Part shown: positions 12,367 to 24,639 of the stretch, one piece after another | Layout: each line of letters begins with the position of its first letter | Position numbering within the stretch: position 1 is the stretch's first letter | Source: Symsagittifera roscoffensis | Taxonomy: Eukaryota > Xenacoelomorpha > Acoela > Convolutidae | NCBI RefSeq assembly: GCF_963678635.1 | Contig: NC_087064.1 | Span: forward strand, 60,458,338-60,522,337 | Direction of reading: 5' to 3' | Length of the DNA stretch: 64,000 nucleotides | The notes under the pieces: model-generated | Told to the model about the DNA's origin: nothing | Database searches by the model: none | The model's input: only the letters and a program-made list of their open reading frames with translations | Translations under genes and position numbers: made by a program

Positions 12367-12877
12367 AATTTTTTCAATATGTACTTTTTTGCAGGATGGT
12401 CAATATTGGTTATTTTTCCAGATATTTTAGACCGGGTAAGAAATTAACAATTGGAGTCCAGCTCTCTAAAGCTTTGTTTCAAACGGCGCCTACTTTTTTA
12501 ACTTTTTTTTTCCAAATTTTTTAAACAAATTTTGAACGCGCACCAAACAAAGCGATTTCTTAACAATCACTTAAACAGTGCCTAAAAATGTGGTTTTGGC
12601 ATATTTTATTTCCAAAAGTTGCCTTATCCGATTTTTTTATTCAAAATAGGGTCTTTTAAAATTTTTGACTTACTTGAATGGTTAACCCCCCAACTGGAGA
12701 ACCCAAGATCCTCGCCTATCTTAAATTATATGTAAAACAAGACGTCCCATTTTTCTTTTCTGATAATAGCGTTTTACCCTCTTACAATACGTAATAGTGG
12801 TTTGAAAACTAAATCAACTTGTATTTGATGATTAATTTAAATTAAGTCAAGAAAAAATGTGTGAAAATTGCGAAGCT

Positions 12878-13115
12878 AATTTTACAATCGTCAGGGCTGA
12901 GACGTGATAGTCTTTCGATGTTACTTTGGTAGAAAGATTCATGATATAGTCTGTTTTTGTTTCCGTTTAAAAATTGGGAACAATTTATATCGTGTTAGTG
13001 CTGTAGCTCGGGTTCTTGAGTAAAGTGTAGCTATTATGTTTAATTGTTGTTTCTATTGATTGTGGTTCAGTTTCGCATTGAGTGACTTGATTTTTTGCAT
13101 ATTTATGAACCACAA
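12878..13115 (-). pseudogene. Remnant of the env 5' region
   Basis: Two short stretches match residues about 50-80 and 105-135 of the env ORF at 60784, including the His-Lys-Tyr-Ala and Asn-Gly-Asn-Lys-Asn-Arg motifs, with frameshifts between them. The signal peptide region is missing because an upstream deletion fuses this piece to the P/S-rich ORF remnant near 13112. Similarity ends abruptly at 12878. Confidence 0.8.
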
Positions 13116-13117
13116 TA

Positions 13118-13583
13118 ATCTGAGGGGATATTCGATGTGTTTTGTTGTGTTGCTGTCTGAGGAGTACTTTGAATTGTAATACTGGAGAGGTCTATAGGGT
13201 TTGCTATTGGTGAATGAGGTTTGTTGAATTGAACTCTGGGGTTTTGCAAATTTCTATTTTGTCTTGGATGAATAATTTGTCTGTTTATTTCGAGCGTGTT
13301 TTGGTTTTGACTTTGGTGTCTTGCTCTTATTAAGATCTTGTTGGAGAGGGGGGTATATATTGTATACTGGTTCGTTTTGTGTTTCGCTTAGAGGTGCTTG
13401 GAGAATTACTGGTTCTTTTGGTTCGGACAATCGTGCGTGTCTTTCTTCAAATGTGTATGGATTGTCTTGAAAAGAGATGCGTGTTGATGATTTGGGGTTA
13501 TTTGTTTGATTATTTTTTGGTGTTGTTGGAGGTTCTTGGGATGTTGCTGGTGGGGACTGGTGTGGGGATTGTTGATTAGCAAT
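13118..13583 (-). pseudogene. Remnant of the no-ATG P/S/T/Q-rich ORF
   Basis: This matches the first half of the open frame at 59660-60796. The conserved core includes Ser-Phe-Gln-Asp-Asn-Pro-Tyr-Thr-Phe-Glu-Glu-Arg and a Leu-Ser-Glu-Pro motif. The 5' border is preserved: an AAAATTGCT context at 13578-13586 with an upstream TAA in the same frame and, as in the intact copy, no ATG. It is deleted after the Pro-Ser-Asp-Tyr motif, where env begins. Confidence 0.85.
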
Positions 13584-13659
13584 TTTGAAAATTTTTTGAA
13601 AAATTAATTAATTATGAGGAGATTTTGTGTTTTTTGTAAAATTTTTGAATGAAAAGTAT

Positions 13660-13842
13660 TTAAAGTACTGTTCCTAATGTGAAGGTTAGAATAGCCTTTT
13701 TTATACATTTGCATATTGTCATTATGAGGGATGTCGAAAATGTGAGAAACATTATAAAAAGAAGAAAAACATCTGTTCTACTGAATAGATGTTGGAACAT
13801 ATATATAGTTATTTGCAGTATCGTACCTGCGGAGGTGGTCAA
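13660..13842 (-). pseudogene. Homologue of the second tiny membrane ORF
   Basis: About 40 residues align with the 62-aa protein at 59466-59654, including the shared Ile-Cys-Lys-Cys-Ile-Lys-Lys-Ala motif and both hydrophobic flanks. The core is uninterrupted in this otherwise battered copy. The N-terminal extension seen here belongs to another frame and is not conserved. The C-terminal acidic tail is lost. Confidence 0.8.
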
Positions 13843-14046
13843 TGATTTTGGAAAAATTAACGTAGGTTTTGGCTAGAGAATAAAAAGTGATGGAAAAGTT
13901 GCAAAAAATTATCAGGGAGAGGATGAATATTTCTAAAATATTGGCTATGAAGGTTATAAAAAGTTTGAAACAATTTGAATTGATTGAAAAAGGTTTGAAA
14001 GAACTTTTTGAAATTTGTTGACTGTTTGAGAAAGAAGCATTTGAAG
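13843..14046 (-). pseudogene. Homologue of the first tiny membrane ORF, frameshifted
   Basis: It starts with a Met-Leu-X-Ser-Gln motif near 14040 as in the 76-aa ORF at 59239. After one frameshift it continues with the hydrophobic core and the Ile-Ile-Phe-Cys-Asn motif, then the Arg-Tyr-Asp end. The conserved CAG-GTACGAT sequence, a splice-donor consensus match, is also kept here near 13826-13834. Confidence 0.7.
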
Positions 14047-14966
14047 AAATTTTCTTTTGTCGAATTGTTTTTTATTTTTTAAGGCTAAATTCGAGTGTGG
14101 TCGGTTTATTTATTGGTTTTTTGAATAAATAAACCGATAAATAAACCGAATTTTGAGAAAATGGATTTCGGCAATTTTTGATAAAGGGAAGTTTGGAGGG
14201 CTCTCAAGGGTCTTCCTGGCTTTGTTGTCATTTATTGGATGATTGGGGGTATCTAAGAGATATTTGTACTTTAGGCTAAATGATCATGTCCAATTTGTTC
14301 TTTTTGCCTGAGGGCTTTTTGAGTTCTAAGTTGACACAATATTGTTGATCTTTGTACTGCTTGATAGGGGAGGGTTGTAATATTGAGACTTTGTTTATTT
14401 CAGGTGTCAATTTTTAGCGGTTTGCTTATTTTTGACCTGGAGGACCTTAAGTTATAGTTAGAGATTGGATAGAAGGTGACTGTATGTCGGCTAAAGAAGT
14501 CGTGTTAAAAATGAGGTGATGAATCGGAAAAGTTTCTGATTGGCTGAATTTGAAGACGTTTGTTCAAGTGCTCTTCAGCTTGAATTTTGAGAAAATTTTT
14601 GGTTTATGAAAACATCTTCAACAGGTGAAAATGTCAAGTTATTTTAAAAGGTTTCTGAAATTCAATTTTCTTACAAATTTTAGATTGTAGGATGAATGTT
14701 TTGTAATCTTTGCGTGGCTGATTTCGATTGTCTATGTGGAGATTTTTCTTTTTTCTTCTTGTTTGAGTTATCTTTTTGTTTTCAAAATTTTTGATGTTTG
14801 TTTGGGAAGTTCTCTTTCATTTTTATCAAATGGTTGTTTGATAGGGTTTATATCAGTGCTTCGATTTTGTTCATGGTTTGAATTTTTTGAATAATTTTAA
14901 GTCCTGTAAAGGAGTCTAATTGAGTCGGTTCGCGTACTCTTTCGGAAAATAAGGTAAAAGATTGTT
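14047..14966 (-). other. Pol end to membrane-ORF spacer of the degenerate copy
   Basis: Non-coding region colinear with 58300-59238 of the intact element. It keeps a conserved block around 14405-14450 that contains the reverse complement of CCAGGTCAAAAATAAGC. A 13-bp perfect inverted repeat at about 14099-14146 forms a strong hairpin absent from the other copy. Confidence 0.5.
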
Positions 14967-16397
14967 TCGGTGTTGAACGATTTCCATTTTGTTTAGGTCT
15001 ATAAGTTTGTATGTTACATCAGTGGGTTTATCAATTATTTGCTATGGTCTTTTTCGGAGTGGTTGTAATTTTTTAGAAATTCCTTTATGTGTTGTAAAAT
15101 TTGGAATTGAAACGTATTTTCCGATTTTTAAGTTTCTAGCTGGGGTAAATTGGGAATTTATTTGGGAATTAATATTTTTCTTTGTAACAATTTTTTTGTT
15201 ACTTTCTGGTAGTTTTCGTTAAGTTTTTTATCTCTGTTTAAAATCTATTCGGTGTGTTAGCTAATATTAGAATTTGTGGATGATGAAAGTGATCTTCATC
15301 GTGGTTATGTAGTGGTGGATTTTAACAAACATATTGATTCTTTAGTGGGTTGATAACAACCTTGTGTATTTTTGAAGAATTTCCTATGAACATAAACGGT
15401 TTCCGTGGTTTTTGGTTAAAAACCATTTCATAGAGTGATAGTCCTAAAGTTGTTGTTATTTGTGAGTTATAAGATAAAGTGAATAGTTTTACATCTGTTG
15501 ACCATTCAGTATATCGCGTGTCATTTCCGTTAATGATACGTCTAAGATATTCTTGTAATGAACGGTTCAAGTTTTCGACTAATCCATTAGTCCAAGGTGC
15601 TTGAGATGTACTTGGTTTGTGCTTAACATTTTGTAAGTGGCATAGTGTAATGATTTCATTATTTAAAAATTCAGTGTCATTGTCTGTAACAAGGGTTTCA
15701 AGTAAACCGAATTTTGCTATCCAGTGTTCATAAAGTGTTGTGAATGCATAATAAGCATTACAATGAGGTACTGGGTCAAGTGCTTCGTAGTCTGTGAATG
15801 CATCGACTATGACCATTATATATGAATTTCCTTTTCAGGATGGTGATATGGGTCCTTCTGTATCGAATGATATTCTGTGATTGAAGTATAGATTTTGTCC
15901 TCTAAAATCTTGTTTTTCTGCAATTTGTTTTTCGTTTGGGTGTGGTTTGTTTAATTGACATGTTATGCAATCTTTGCATAATAATTTTTTCCAAGTTGGT
16001 GCATTTGGGAAATAAAAAATATTGTATAAAATTTGAATATATAATTTTTTCTGCTCCTGAGTGTCCTTTAGTGTGTAAAGAGTGAGAGGTATGAAAAGCT
16101 ATAAGCATCATACTTAAAAGTAGGCAGAGTACTTTGATATCAGATGTTTGGTATTCGAGAAATTATTTGTTTTCGTTGATAGAGGTATTGTTCGTTTTTC
16201 TGAAATATCTATTAAGGGTTTTGTTTTCTAGTATGATGATATCGGCTTTAATTGGCTTGGTTTTATATTTGTGCCAAGATTTCAATTGTCTAATGACTGG
16301 GTCAAAACTTTGATGTTTCTGTAATAAATTGAGTGTTATTTTTTCTGTTATTGGGAGAAAAATGTTTTCAATTTCCGTTTTTGATAGAGGTATTGTA
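14967..16397 (-). pseudogene. Integrase region, original position
   Basis: This matches the integrase zinc finger, DDE core and GPY/F end of the intact Gag-Pol (about residues 2200-2640). The core at 15322-15816 keeps the D, D and E environments, although Asn-Gly in the second motif reads Asn-Asp. Stops and frameshifts break it elsewhere. It is nearly identical to the extra block at 18288-19720. Confidence 0.85.
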
Positions 16398-16559
16398 TCT
16401 GTTTTATATTTTGAGTCATTATTTGGTGGGCCTGATATATTTATACTATCAGCGAGGTTTTCTTTTTCTAATAAAGGGAATATATCCTTTTTTTATATAA
16501 TTTTTGTTTGGTTGGTTTTTGCTGTGTGTTGTTTTTAATCCTTGAAGAGTATGGTATCG

Positions 16560-18287
16560 GTTAGAATGTAGATTTTCCTAGTAGGTCTATTTCGTAGTGA
16601 TTGTTCTGACAATCTAGATCTAGTAAAAATGTTGTAGATTTTTTATTTGTGATTGGTCTATGTCAGTTTTTACTGCATATTTGCATTTTAATCTTGGTGA
16701 GGTTTCATCTTGTGCAAGGAAAAATTCAATTTTTTGTGGTATTTCAACTGTAGATTTTCTTGTTAAAAATTCAGGTGGTGTATTTCAACTGAGAGTATCA
16801 GGTAGTGCGAGGTTTTTTCCAGCTGTCCAAACTATATGTAAGTTTGTGAATTTCATTAAAATTAGTTGAAATCTATAAACTCTTCAGTTTGGGTCTGGTT
16901 TTTGTGTAAGAAGAAAGATTATTGGTTTATGATCTGTAAATCAAACTGTTGGATGTTTAGATCCAAGTATTCTGTAAGTGTATATATTATGGCTGTGCAT
17001 TCTCTCATAAGAGTAGAGAGTCTAAGTTCAGCTTGTGCAAATAGTCTAGAGTTTGAGGAAATGATATTCATTTTATTTGTTTCATCGTGAGATTGTAATA
17101 ATGCTGCGCCGATGCCAAAGTTTGAGGCGTCGCACATGACATAAAATGATTGGTCGGGATCTGGAATAGTGTTTGATAATTGTTCAATGAGAAGAGTTTT
17201 TATTTCTTCAAATCGTTTCTGATGTTCTGTTGTCCATTCAAAATTATTCTGTTGTCTAAAGATGTTCTAGAATGGTCTTAAGTAGAACTGCATTCTATAT
17301 ACGTATTTATTTTTAAGTTTAACATTCCAAGAAATTCTTGTACTTTCTTTTTATTCGAAGATGGTTCGAGTTTTTGGATTGCGTCTATGTGACATTTTAA
17401 TGGAGTTATAGTGTCTATTTCTATAATGTATCCAAGAAATTTTACTCGTGCTAGAAAAAATGTGATTTATCCGGGGCTGCTTTCATATTTTCGTGTAATA
17501 ATATTTGATGATTTTTTTCTAAGACAATGAGTATTTCGTCTTTTGTTTGTGATTGCATATAAACAATGTTTAAATATGTGATTGCATTTATATTGAGTAT
17601 TAGTGGTCTGAAAATTTTACTCATAAATGCTGAAAACTCTGCTGGTCCTATGGAAACTCCATAGAATAATCTGTTGAACTTGTATTGTTGATTTCGAATA
17701 AAGAATTGTGTTAATCGTCTGGATTGTTCATCTAACGGCATTTGATTATATGCACTATTCATATCTGCTGTTGTGAAATATTTACCGTTTATTTTTGCGA
17801 GAACTACTTGAATTGGTTCGATAGGCCAATTAATTTAGATTCATCAATGAGTGAAATGAGGTATCTTACATCTAGAACTAATTTTAATGATTCTCTTTTT
17901 GCTAAAATGATAACGGGTTTATGAATATATTACATTTTGGCTGTTCTTTTTATTTACTGGAGAAATGATTTCATATTGTTCTAGTATTTCAAGTAATCGG
18001 TTAACTTTGTCTTGTAAGTGAATTGGGACTTTACTTGCTCGCTGTTTTTTGAAAACTGCATCAGGTTTTAGAGGTAAATTTACTGGTGAATTTACTTTTC
18101 CAACATCAAGTTTAGATGTTGCGTAAACTTTTGGGTATCTTAATAAAGGGTCAACTAATTGTTCAATTTCTTTATGTGTTATCTGAGAGTGTTGAAAATT
18201 GAACATTGTTAGAAATTTTTGATGTTCTTCCGTGTATTTTGAAATTTGAAATGTTGGTTTAAAGTAGGGTATTTTTGGGAAATAATT
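16560..18287 (-). pseudogene. RT and RNase H region, inactive
   Basis: RT and RNase H segments (17919-18206, 17451-17762, 16919-17137 and around) align with residues about 1520-2050 of the intact Pol. The catalytic Tyr-Leu-Asp-Asp is changed to Tyr-Leu-Asn-Ile, which by established RT biochemistry removes activity. The RNase H first motif (Cys-Asp-Ala-Ser) is still readable. Several frameshifts lie between the segments. Confidence 0.88.
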
Positions 18288-19720
18288 TGTTTCGGTGTTG
18301 AATGATTTCCATTTTGTTTAGGTCTATAAGTTTGTATGTTACATCAGTGGGGTTATCAATTATTTGCTATGGTCCTTTTCGGAGTGGTTGTAATTTTTTA
18401 GAAAATCCTTTTTGTGTTGTAAAATTTGGAATTGAAACGTATTTTCCGATTTTTAAGTTTCTAGCTGGGGTAAATTGGGAATTTATTTGGGAATTAATAT
18501 TTTTCTTTGTAACAATTTTTTTGTTACTTTCTGGTAGTTTTCGTTAAGTTTTTTATCTCTGTTTAAAATCTATTCGGTGTGTTAGCTAATATTAGAATTT
18601 GTGGATGATGAAAGTGATCTTCATCGTGGTTATGTAGTGGTGGATTGTAACAAACATATTGATTCTTTAGTGGGTTGATAACAACCTTGTGTATTTTTGA
18701 AGAATTTCCTATGAACATAAACGGTTTCCGTGGTTTTTGGTTAAAAACCATTTCATAGAGTGATAGTCCTAAAGTTGTTGTTATTTGTGAGTTATAAGAT
18801 AAAGTGAATAGTTTTACATCTGTTGACCATTCAGTATATCGTGTGTCATTTCCGTTAATGATACATTTAAGATATTCTTGTAATGAACGGTTCAAGCTTT
18901 CGACTAATCCATTAGTCCAAGGTGCTTGAGATGTACTTGGTTTGTGCTTAACATTGTGTAAGTGGCATAGTGTAATGATTTCATTATTTATAAATTCAGT
19001 GCCATTGTCTGTAACAAGGGTTTCAAGTAAACCGAATTTTGCTATCCAGTGTTCATAAAGTGTTGTGAATGCATAATAAGCATTACAATGAGGTACTGGG
19101 TCAAGTGCTACGTAGTCTGTGAATGCATCGACTATGACCATTATATATGAATTTCCTTTTCAGGATGGTGATATGGGTCCTTTTGTATCGAATGATATTC
19201 TGTGATTGAAGTATAGATTTTGTCCTCTAAAATCTTGTTTTTCTGCAATTTGTTTTTGGTTCGGGTGTGGTTTGTTTAATTGACATGTTATGCAATCTTT
19301 GCATAATAATTTTTTCCAAGTTGGTGCATTTGGGAAATAAAAATGTTGTATAAAATTTGAATATATATTTTTTTCTGCTCCTGAGTGTCCTTTAGTGTGT
19401 AAAGAGTGAGAGGTATGAAAAGCTATAAGCATCATACTTAAAAGTAGGCAGGATACTTTGATATCAGATGTTTTGCATTCGAGAAATTATTTGTTTTCGT
19501 TGAGAGAGGTATTGTTCGTTTTTCTGAAATATCTATTAAGTGTTTTTTTTTCTAGAATGGTGATATCGGCTTTGATTGGCTTGGTTTTATATTTGTGCCA
19601 AAATTTTAATTGTCTAATGACTGGGTCAAAACTTTGATGTTTCTGTAATAAATTGAGTGTTATTTTTTCTGTATTGGGAGAAAATTGTTTTCAATTTCCG
19701 TTTTTGATAGAGGTATTGTG
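18288..19720 (-). repeat. Extra integrase block, internal duplication
   Basis: About 1.43 kb nearly identical to 14967-16397 and in the same orientation, lying between the protease-RT linker and RT, where the intact element has no integrase. The 192-aa frame at 18563-19141 covers the integrase core. Both junctions carry a GAAATAATTTGT-like sequence (about 18278-18290 and 19740-19752), as expected from template switching or microhomology-mediated duplication. Confidence 0.85.
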
Positions 19721-21017
19721 TTTTGCTAGAGGTATTGTGAGAAATAATTTGTGTTTTGCTTTTCATTACTTAACTTATTATTAATTGACAATTCATCGTT
19801 AAGAATTGTTGATTGACATATATCTAACAGTTGTAAAATATTAAATACGCTATTCCTTTTGTGGGAGAAATTGTTGCGTTAGTTTCACAATAACCTAATA
19901 GTCCTAAAGTTAGGGTTATTTTATATGGAGAATTGTTATTTATATGTAAAGAAATCATATCTGTGTTTGTCTCTTTCATGTATTTGATAGATGAAATTGG
20001 TACTCGCAAAAAATTTATGAATTGGATTGAATTCAAGGTCAGACATGAAAGGATGTTGTTGATTTTGTTCTTTATCATATTAGTGAACTTGTTTGATTGA
20101 GAAGTTATAAATATTACTGATAGTGGTTTCAGGTATTTCCGTTCCCGATTGTATTTGGGTAAAAATTAGAAAAAAAATGGTGGTTGTTTGTTTAATCTTT
20201 GAAAACAAGTTGAAGCGATGTTTTTCATTCTCGTGTATTTATCTCTTATATGAATTCTGCTATTTAAGATATTTATAGTTGGTATGTATTTAGTAAAAAA
20301 ATGGTATTCCAATGATATTATGTTTCAGATCTGTGATGTGGAAGATTTGTTTAAATGGTTAGCTCATTGAGTTTGTTTTGTTCCATTGTTCGAGTGAGAA
20401 CAAGGAAAAGTTGGGTTTTTCCATAATTCGTTGAGGTTGATCCTTGTGCGATTGCTAGCCTGCTTGTTGTTTTAAAGGGTATTAATTTTGGATGTAGAAT
20501 TTCTATTTCATTCCAAGTGGGAAAAGGGATGATATTTGATTCCGCTCCGGAATCTATCAAAAAATCTATTTCTAGGTCTGGTGTTTGAAATTGTTTGCAT
20601 TTTAGACTTTCTAAAAGAAGTGGTATTGTCCCGTTTTTTTCTTTTTGTAACTGCGGTTCTTCAGGTATATTTTGATAAATGTTATTTGTGCTTGAGCATT
20701 CTGTGGGTTTTTCTTCTGTTGTTTCTTCTACTATTTTTTCTATTTTTCCTTTGTTTTGTTACTGGTTATAGGTCTTTTATAATAGTTTAAAAGAAATTGA
20801 TCATGACTTTGATAGATAATGAAATATATTGGTTGTTCGCATATAATAGGTTCGTAGTCATTTTCAAACTATATCATGTTAATTGAAATTGTAGTTTCGG
20901 TGTCACTTTCGCTGTCTGTGGATTCGCAATGGATGTGATTTAAATGCAGTTCTGCGCTTTCGTTTTTGTCAATACCAGGGGGGTCTGGTTGAGTTTCTTC
21001 AGCTGTTTGTACCTAAT
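19721..21017 (-). pseudogene. Protease and linker region
   Basis: The frame at 20351-20560 contains Asp-Ser-Gly-Ala, the retropepsin active-site motif, followed by the Glu-Ser-Asn-Ile-Ile and Pro-Thr-Trp-Asn-Glu motifs seen in the intact copy. The frame at 19824-20078 matches the linker containing Leu-Gly-Leu-Leu-Gly-Tyr-Cys-Glu-Thr-Asn. Breaks separate them. Confidence 0.85.
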
Positions 21018-24000
21018 TTATTTACCTTTGAAGTTTAGGTGTACTACTCCTATAAATTTTTTGTGAATTTTGATAACGTGTGTTATTCTTATGTGGTGAC
21101 TGAGAGAAGTTTCTTTGTCTATTGTTCTAACTTGAATTTCTGTTCCGTGAATTATCGCGTGATCTATTTTAATAGTTGTTAAATTTTGATCTGTGATAGT
21201 TTGATCTGTTGATAGAATAATCAAGTGATCTATTATTTTGATATCTAGGATTTCGATCATTTGAATAGTTTCTATTCCTTTCATTGGAATCATTTCTATT
21301 TCTATTGTATGAAGAGTTTCTAGATCGACTATTTGAATAATTTCTTTTCCTAGAATTTGAAAGGCAACTGGCATCAAACGAAAATTCAGGTCGGTTTGAG
21401 TTTGATCGTGAATAGTTATTTCGATATTGACTATTTCGACTGTTTGATCGACTATATCTGTTTTGTGAATTTCTTTGATTTGGTAATCGTCTTCGATAAT
21501 TTGGATTATAAGGTGGTTGTTGTCTAGAGTAATTTGAATCATTTGGAAGTGGTTTTCTTGAACTATTACTACTATGAATGTTTTTGTTGGGTGAATTTTA
21601 ATCTTTTTCCATGTACCGATGAAATAATTTCTTTGGTTTTCTATATTTTTGTGTTTTACTTTGGTTATCTTGTTGTTTTTGTCTGCATTCGTCAATGCTG
21701 TGTCCGTATCGTCGCCAATAATTACACCCTTTTCTGAATGATGGTTTGCCTTTAAAATTTGGGCTTTTCTCGTAGATGTTCAAGATTTCAGTGATTTTTT
21801 TCAGATAATTCTGTATCAGTCGTTAAAATTGTTTATTTGTGAAGTAGTGGTTTGTTGTTGACATAATGTAACTTCCGTTTCCTCTAGTTTCATACTGATC
21901 TCTGCTTCTTCTAGTTTATCTTCTAGTTTTCTGAAGTCTAAATCTGGTTCTCGGATTGAGAAAGGATGTGATGCTCTATTTTTTATTGCTTCTTTTCGCA
22001 ATTGAGGTGTTAGAGTCATCATTAAGATTTCTGTCATCTTTGTATTTTTGTAATCATGAGTTTTGAGTGAGTATGCTTTTCGGACAAGTGTCTAGTGTTT
22101 CAATTCTTACTGCAAGTTGTTTAATTGTTTCATTTGCTAGTCTACGAATTTCATTGCATAAAACTCTTTGATGTTGTTTGTTTTTTTTCTGAATCAAACA
22201 TTTTTGAGAATTCTTGTGTGAATCTTTTCCAATCTGATTTTGTTTCTATAGCTAAAACTGAAAACCATTTTTAGGCTGCGCCGGCAATTGTGGTTTGGAT
22301 CAAAGATGTGCGTCTATGTATCCAATTTTGTTGAAGTGGCGTGCTTACTGGTTCAAGTCCTATATAATTTTCTTTAAAGTATTCAGGATCTGTGCCTGTA
22401 AATACCATTGATGGCTTATTTGATGATATTGATGATCCACCCATTAGGTATGGATTCATAGTCATTTGTAGTGATTCTGCGGCATTTGGCATTTGAGAAA
22501 AGTTTCATGTTGTTGTAAATAATATGGCAGTGGAATTTCGTTATGCATTTGAGTTGGTCGGTATGATTGTATATTAACTGGGTTTTGTTGTTGAAAATTG
22601 TTGTTGAAAGATGTTGGGTATTTTTAGGTTACCGTGTTTGTTCATTTTGTGTGTATGTTTCAAAAATATCTGGTTGGTCTATACTGTAAGAACGAGGTCT
22701 TCGGCTGGAATAAAATTTTTGATGATTTTGATTATAGTATTCTTCATCGTCTGATGGAAAATAATTTGTTGTATAATAATGAGGTTGATTTCTGGTATGG
22801 TATTTATCTCTTTTACTTTTATTTTTTTGAAAAAATGGCTAATTTTCACTTTGTTCTCAGAGGATCGTGGTTGATCATGAAAATTTACTGAATTTGAAGT
22901 CGTTTGTGGTATATTTTGGCTTTGCGAGTATAAGTAATTTTGAGAACTTTTTATAGAAGGTTTTGTTGTTTTTGGTCCATTTACATAGTTGTAATTATGT
23001 TCTGCAAAATTATTTCTTTGTAATGTTTGTTGTTTGTATGATGGTTTTGCTACTGGTCTAATTGTTGTATAATCCGCTCGTGAATATTTTTGTGCAACAG
23101 AGGGTTTTACTGTGGATTGTATAATTGTTTGTTGTAGCGTTGGGTTTTTTAGTTTTGGAAATGTAAAATTGGAATGAATGGATGAAATGCTTCATTGTGC
23201 TTTTGTTGTTGTTATTGTTTCAACTATTTCTTTGTTTACAAATTGTGATGAGTTTGTATATCTTGTTGTGCAATGTTTCTTATTCTTATTAACTTGTCTT
23301 TATATATAAATGTAGAGTTTAAACTATTATTTTCTATTCTTTCAGGGAAGAATGAAATATAGTTTGAAGGTGTTGCGTCAATTGTAAGTGGGTATACTCT
23401 AACATAACCTTTTTGAATAGATATTGTGCTAAACGCTTGACTTGATATATCTGTTGGTATAATAATAAATGATTCATGAGACCATTCAGGGTCCCAAACA
23501 TAATCTGATTGTTCTGCTAGAACAGTTTCGTCATCTGTATTTTATGGTCTAAAATTATTCCTTGCTTGTGCAATAAGATCATTATTATGACTAAAATAAT
23601 CGATTATGAACCATTGCTAAAATTTTTTCTAAATCGTTTTTAACATGTTGTGTTATGTCATTACTTGTTAGATCTTCTCGGTAAGCATTTAAAAATGTTG
23701 AAAATGCGTCTATTTCTTGTCGTATCATTGTATGTCGAAATGTTTGAGTTGTTGCATCGCTTTGAGGTACTTGCAATTCTAATATAGATATATAGCTATA
23801 GATAAGTGAGAATACATCATTTTTGAATATTGAGTTTGCTCTTTGTTAGTTTTGGTGGTGTATATTTTTGATGTATTGTGTAAAAACTTTTGAAAATTCA
23901 ATATCTACGTCATCAGTTTGAATGAGATATCTGTCATGAAATGCGTTTGGTGATTTGATTTCTTTTGTGTAGATTACATTTTGTGATGTGAGACTACATA

Positions 24001-24196
24001 TACCTTTGAGATAGAAGTCGAGAAGTTGTCTTTTGATTTTTACATCGGAAAAATCTCTTGTGCACGGACTTTCTCTTTTTTCGAATGAATTTGCGATTAA
24101 ATTTTGGCAAAATTGTACCTGTCCTCGAGAATCAGTTAACAGATTTCTTAAAAATGGAAGTACTGAATCTTCTAAGTTATCTTCTTTTCGAATCAT
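21018..24196 (-). pseudogene. gag region with damaged zinc knuckle
   Basis: Colinear with residues 1-1100 of the intact Gag-Pol. It starts at an ATG (24196) overlapping ORF1 as in the intact element. The capsid-like block is seen around 21816-22492. The knuckle near 21700-21730 has lost its second cysteine (Cys-Asn-Tyr-Trp in place of Cys-Asn-Tyr-Cys). The Arg/Ser/Asn/Tyr-rich tail at 21018-21600 is readable mainly in a shifted frame. Many stops and frameshifts are present. Confidence 0.88.
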
Positions 24197-24635
24197 TTTT
24201 GTGTTGTTTGACTGTTAGCGTATAATTTTCAATGTGTCTTAATGGTTGATTCCAATTGTACAAACGTATTGGTTTGTTTGTGTAGCAATTTTTTATTCTT
24301 CGCATCTCTGTTATTGATGCTGGTGACGTAGTTTGTGAGTCGGTGAAATATATTTGATCGTCAATTTGATGATTTTTTTATTGAGTCTTTTAAATTAGGA
24401 GTTCTTGTATTGCGGTGGTTTCTGATTCCGAAACTGCGTTTCATCGTTTTGATAACTTTTTCCTAGTAATTTGTTTTTCTTTGTTAACAATTTTCTTTCT
24501 TGGTGTTTGTCTTTTTGTTCTTATGTATCCTATTGATTGTCTGTGTGGTGTGATTATGAGGTCGTATCTTTCGTCACTAGTTAAACGGTTGTGTACTATA
24601 ATTGTTTGCTTGTTTCCTAAATTGTCTCTTGACAT
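24177..24635 (-). pseudogene. ORF1 homologue, one premature stop
   Basis: It starts at an ATG whose Met-Ser is shared with the intact 155-aa ORF1 at 49976. About 60 residues are highly similar, including Asn-Leu-Gly-Asn-Lys-Gln-Thr-Ile, Tyr-Ile-Arg-Thr-Lys-Arg-Gln-Thr and a basic Lys/Arg run. A TGA at about 24442 then interrupts it, replacing an Asn-Arg-Asn context of the intact copy. The 3' end overlaps the gag start codon in the same relative frame as in the intact element. Confidence 0.85.
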
Positions 24636-24639
24636 AAGG

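Noticed and set aside
15322..19141. Two separate integrase genes or a second element nested in the first
   Set aside because: The extra block has no LTRs or own ends and matches the resident integrase almost exactly, so it is an internal duplication.
21018..21695. 225-aa minus-strand frame and the matching 138-aa frame at 53281-53697
   Set aside because: Both are shifted-frame readings of the Arg/Ser/Asn/Tyr-rich tail of Gag. Its repetitive codons keep alternative frames open; the Gag frame is the one continuous with the zinc knuckle and protease.
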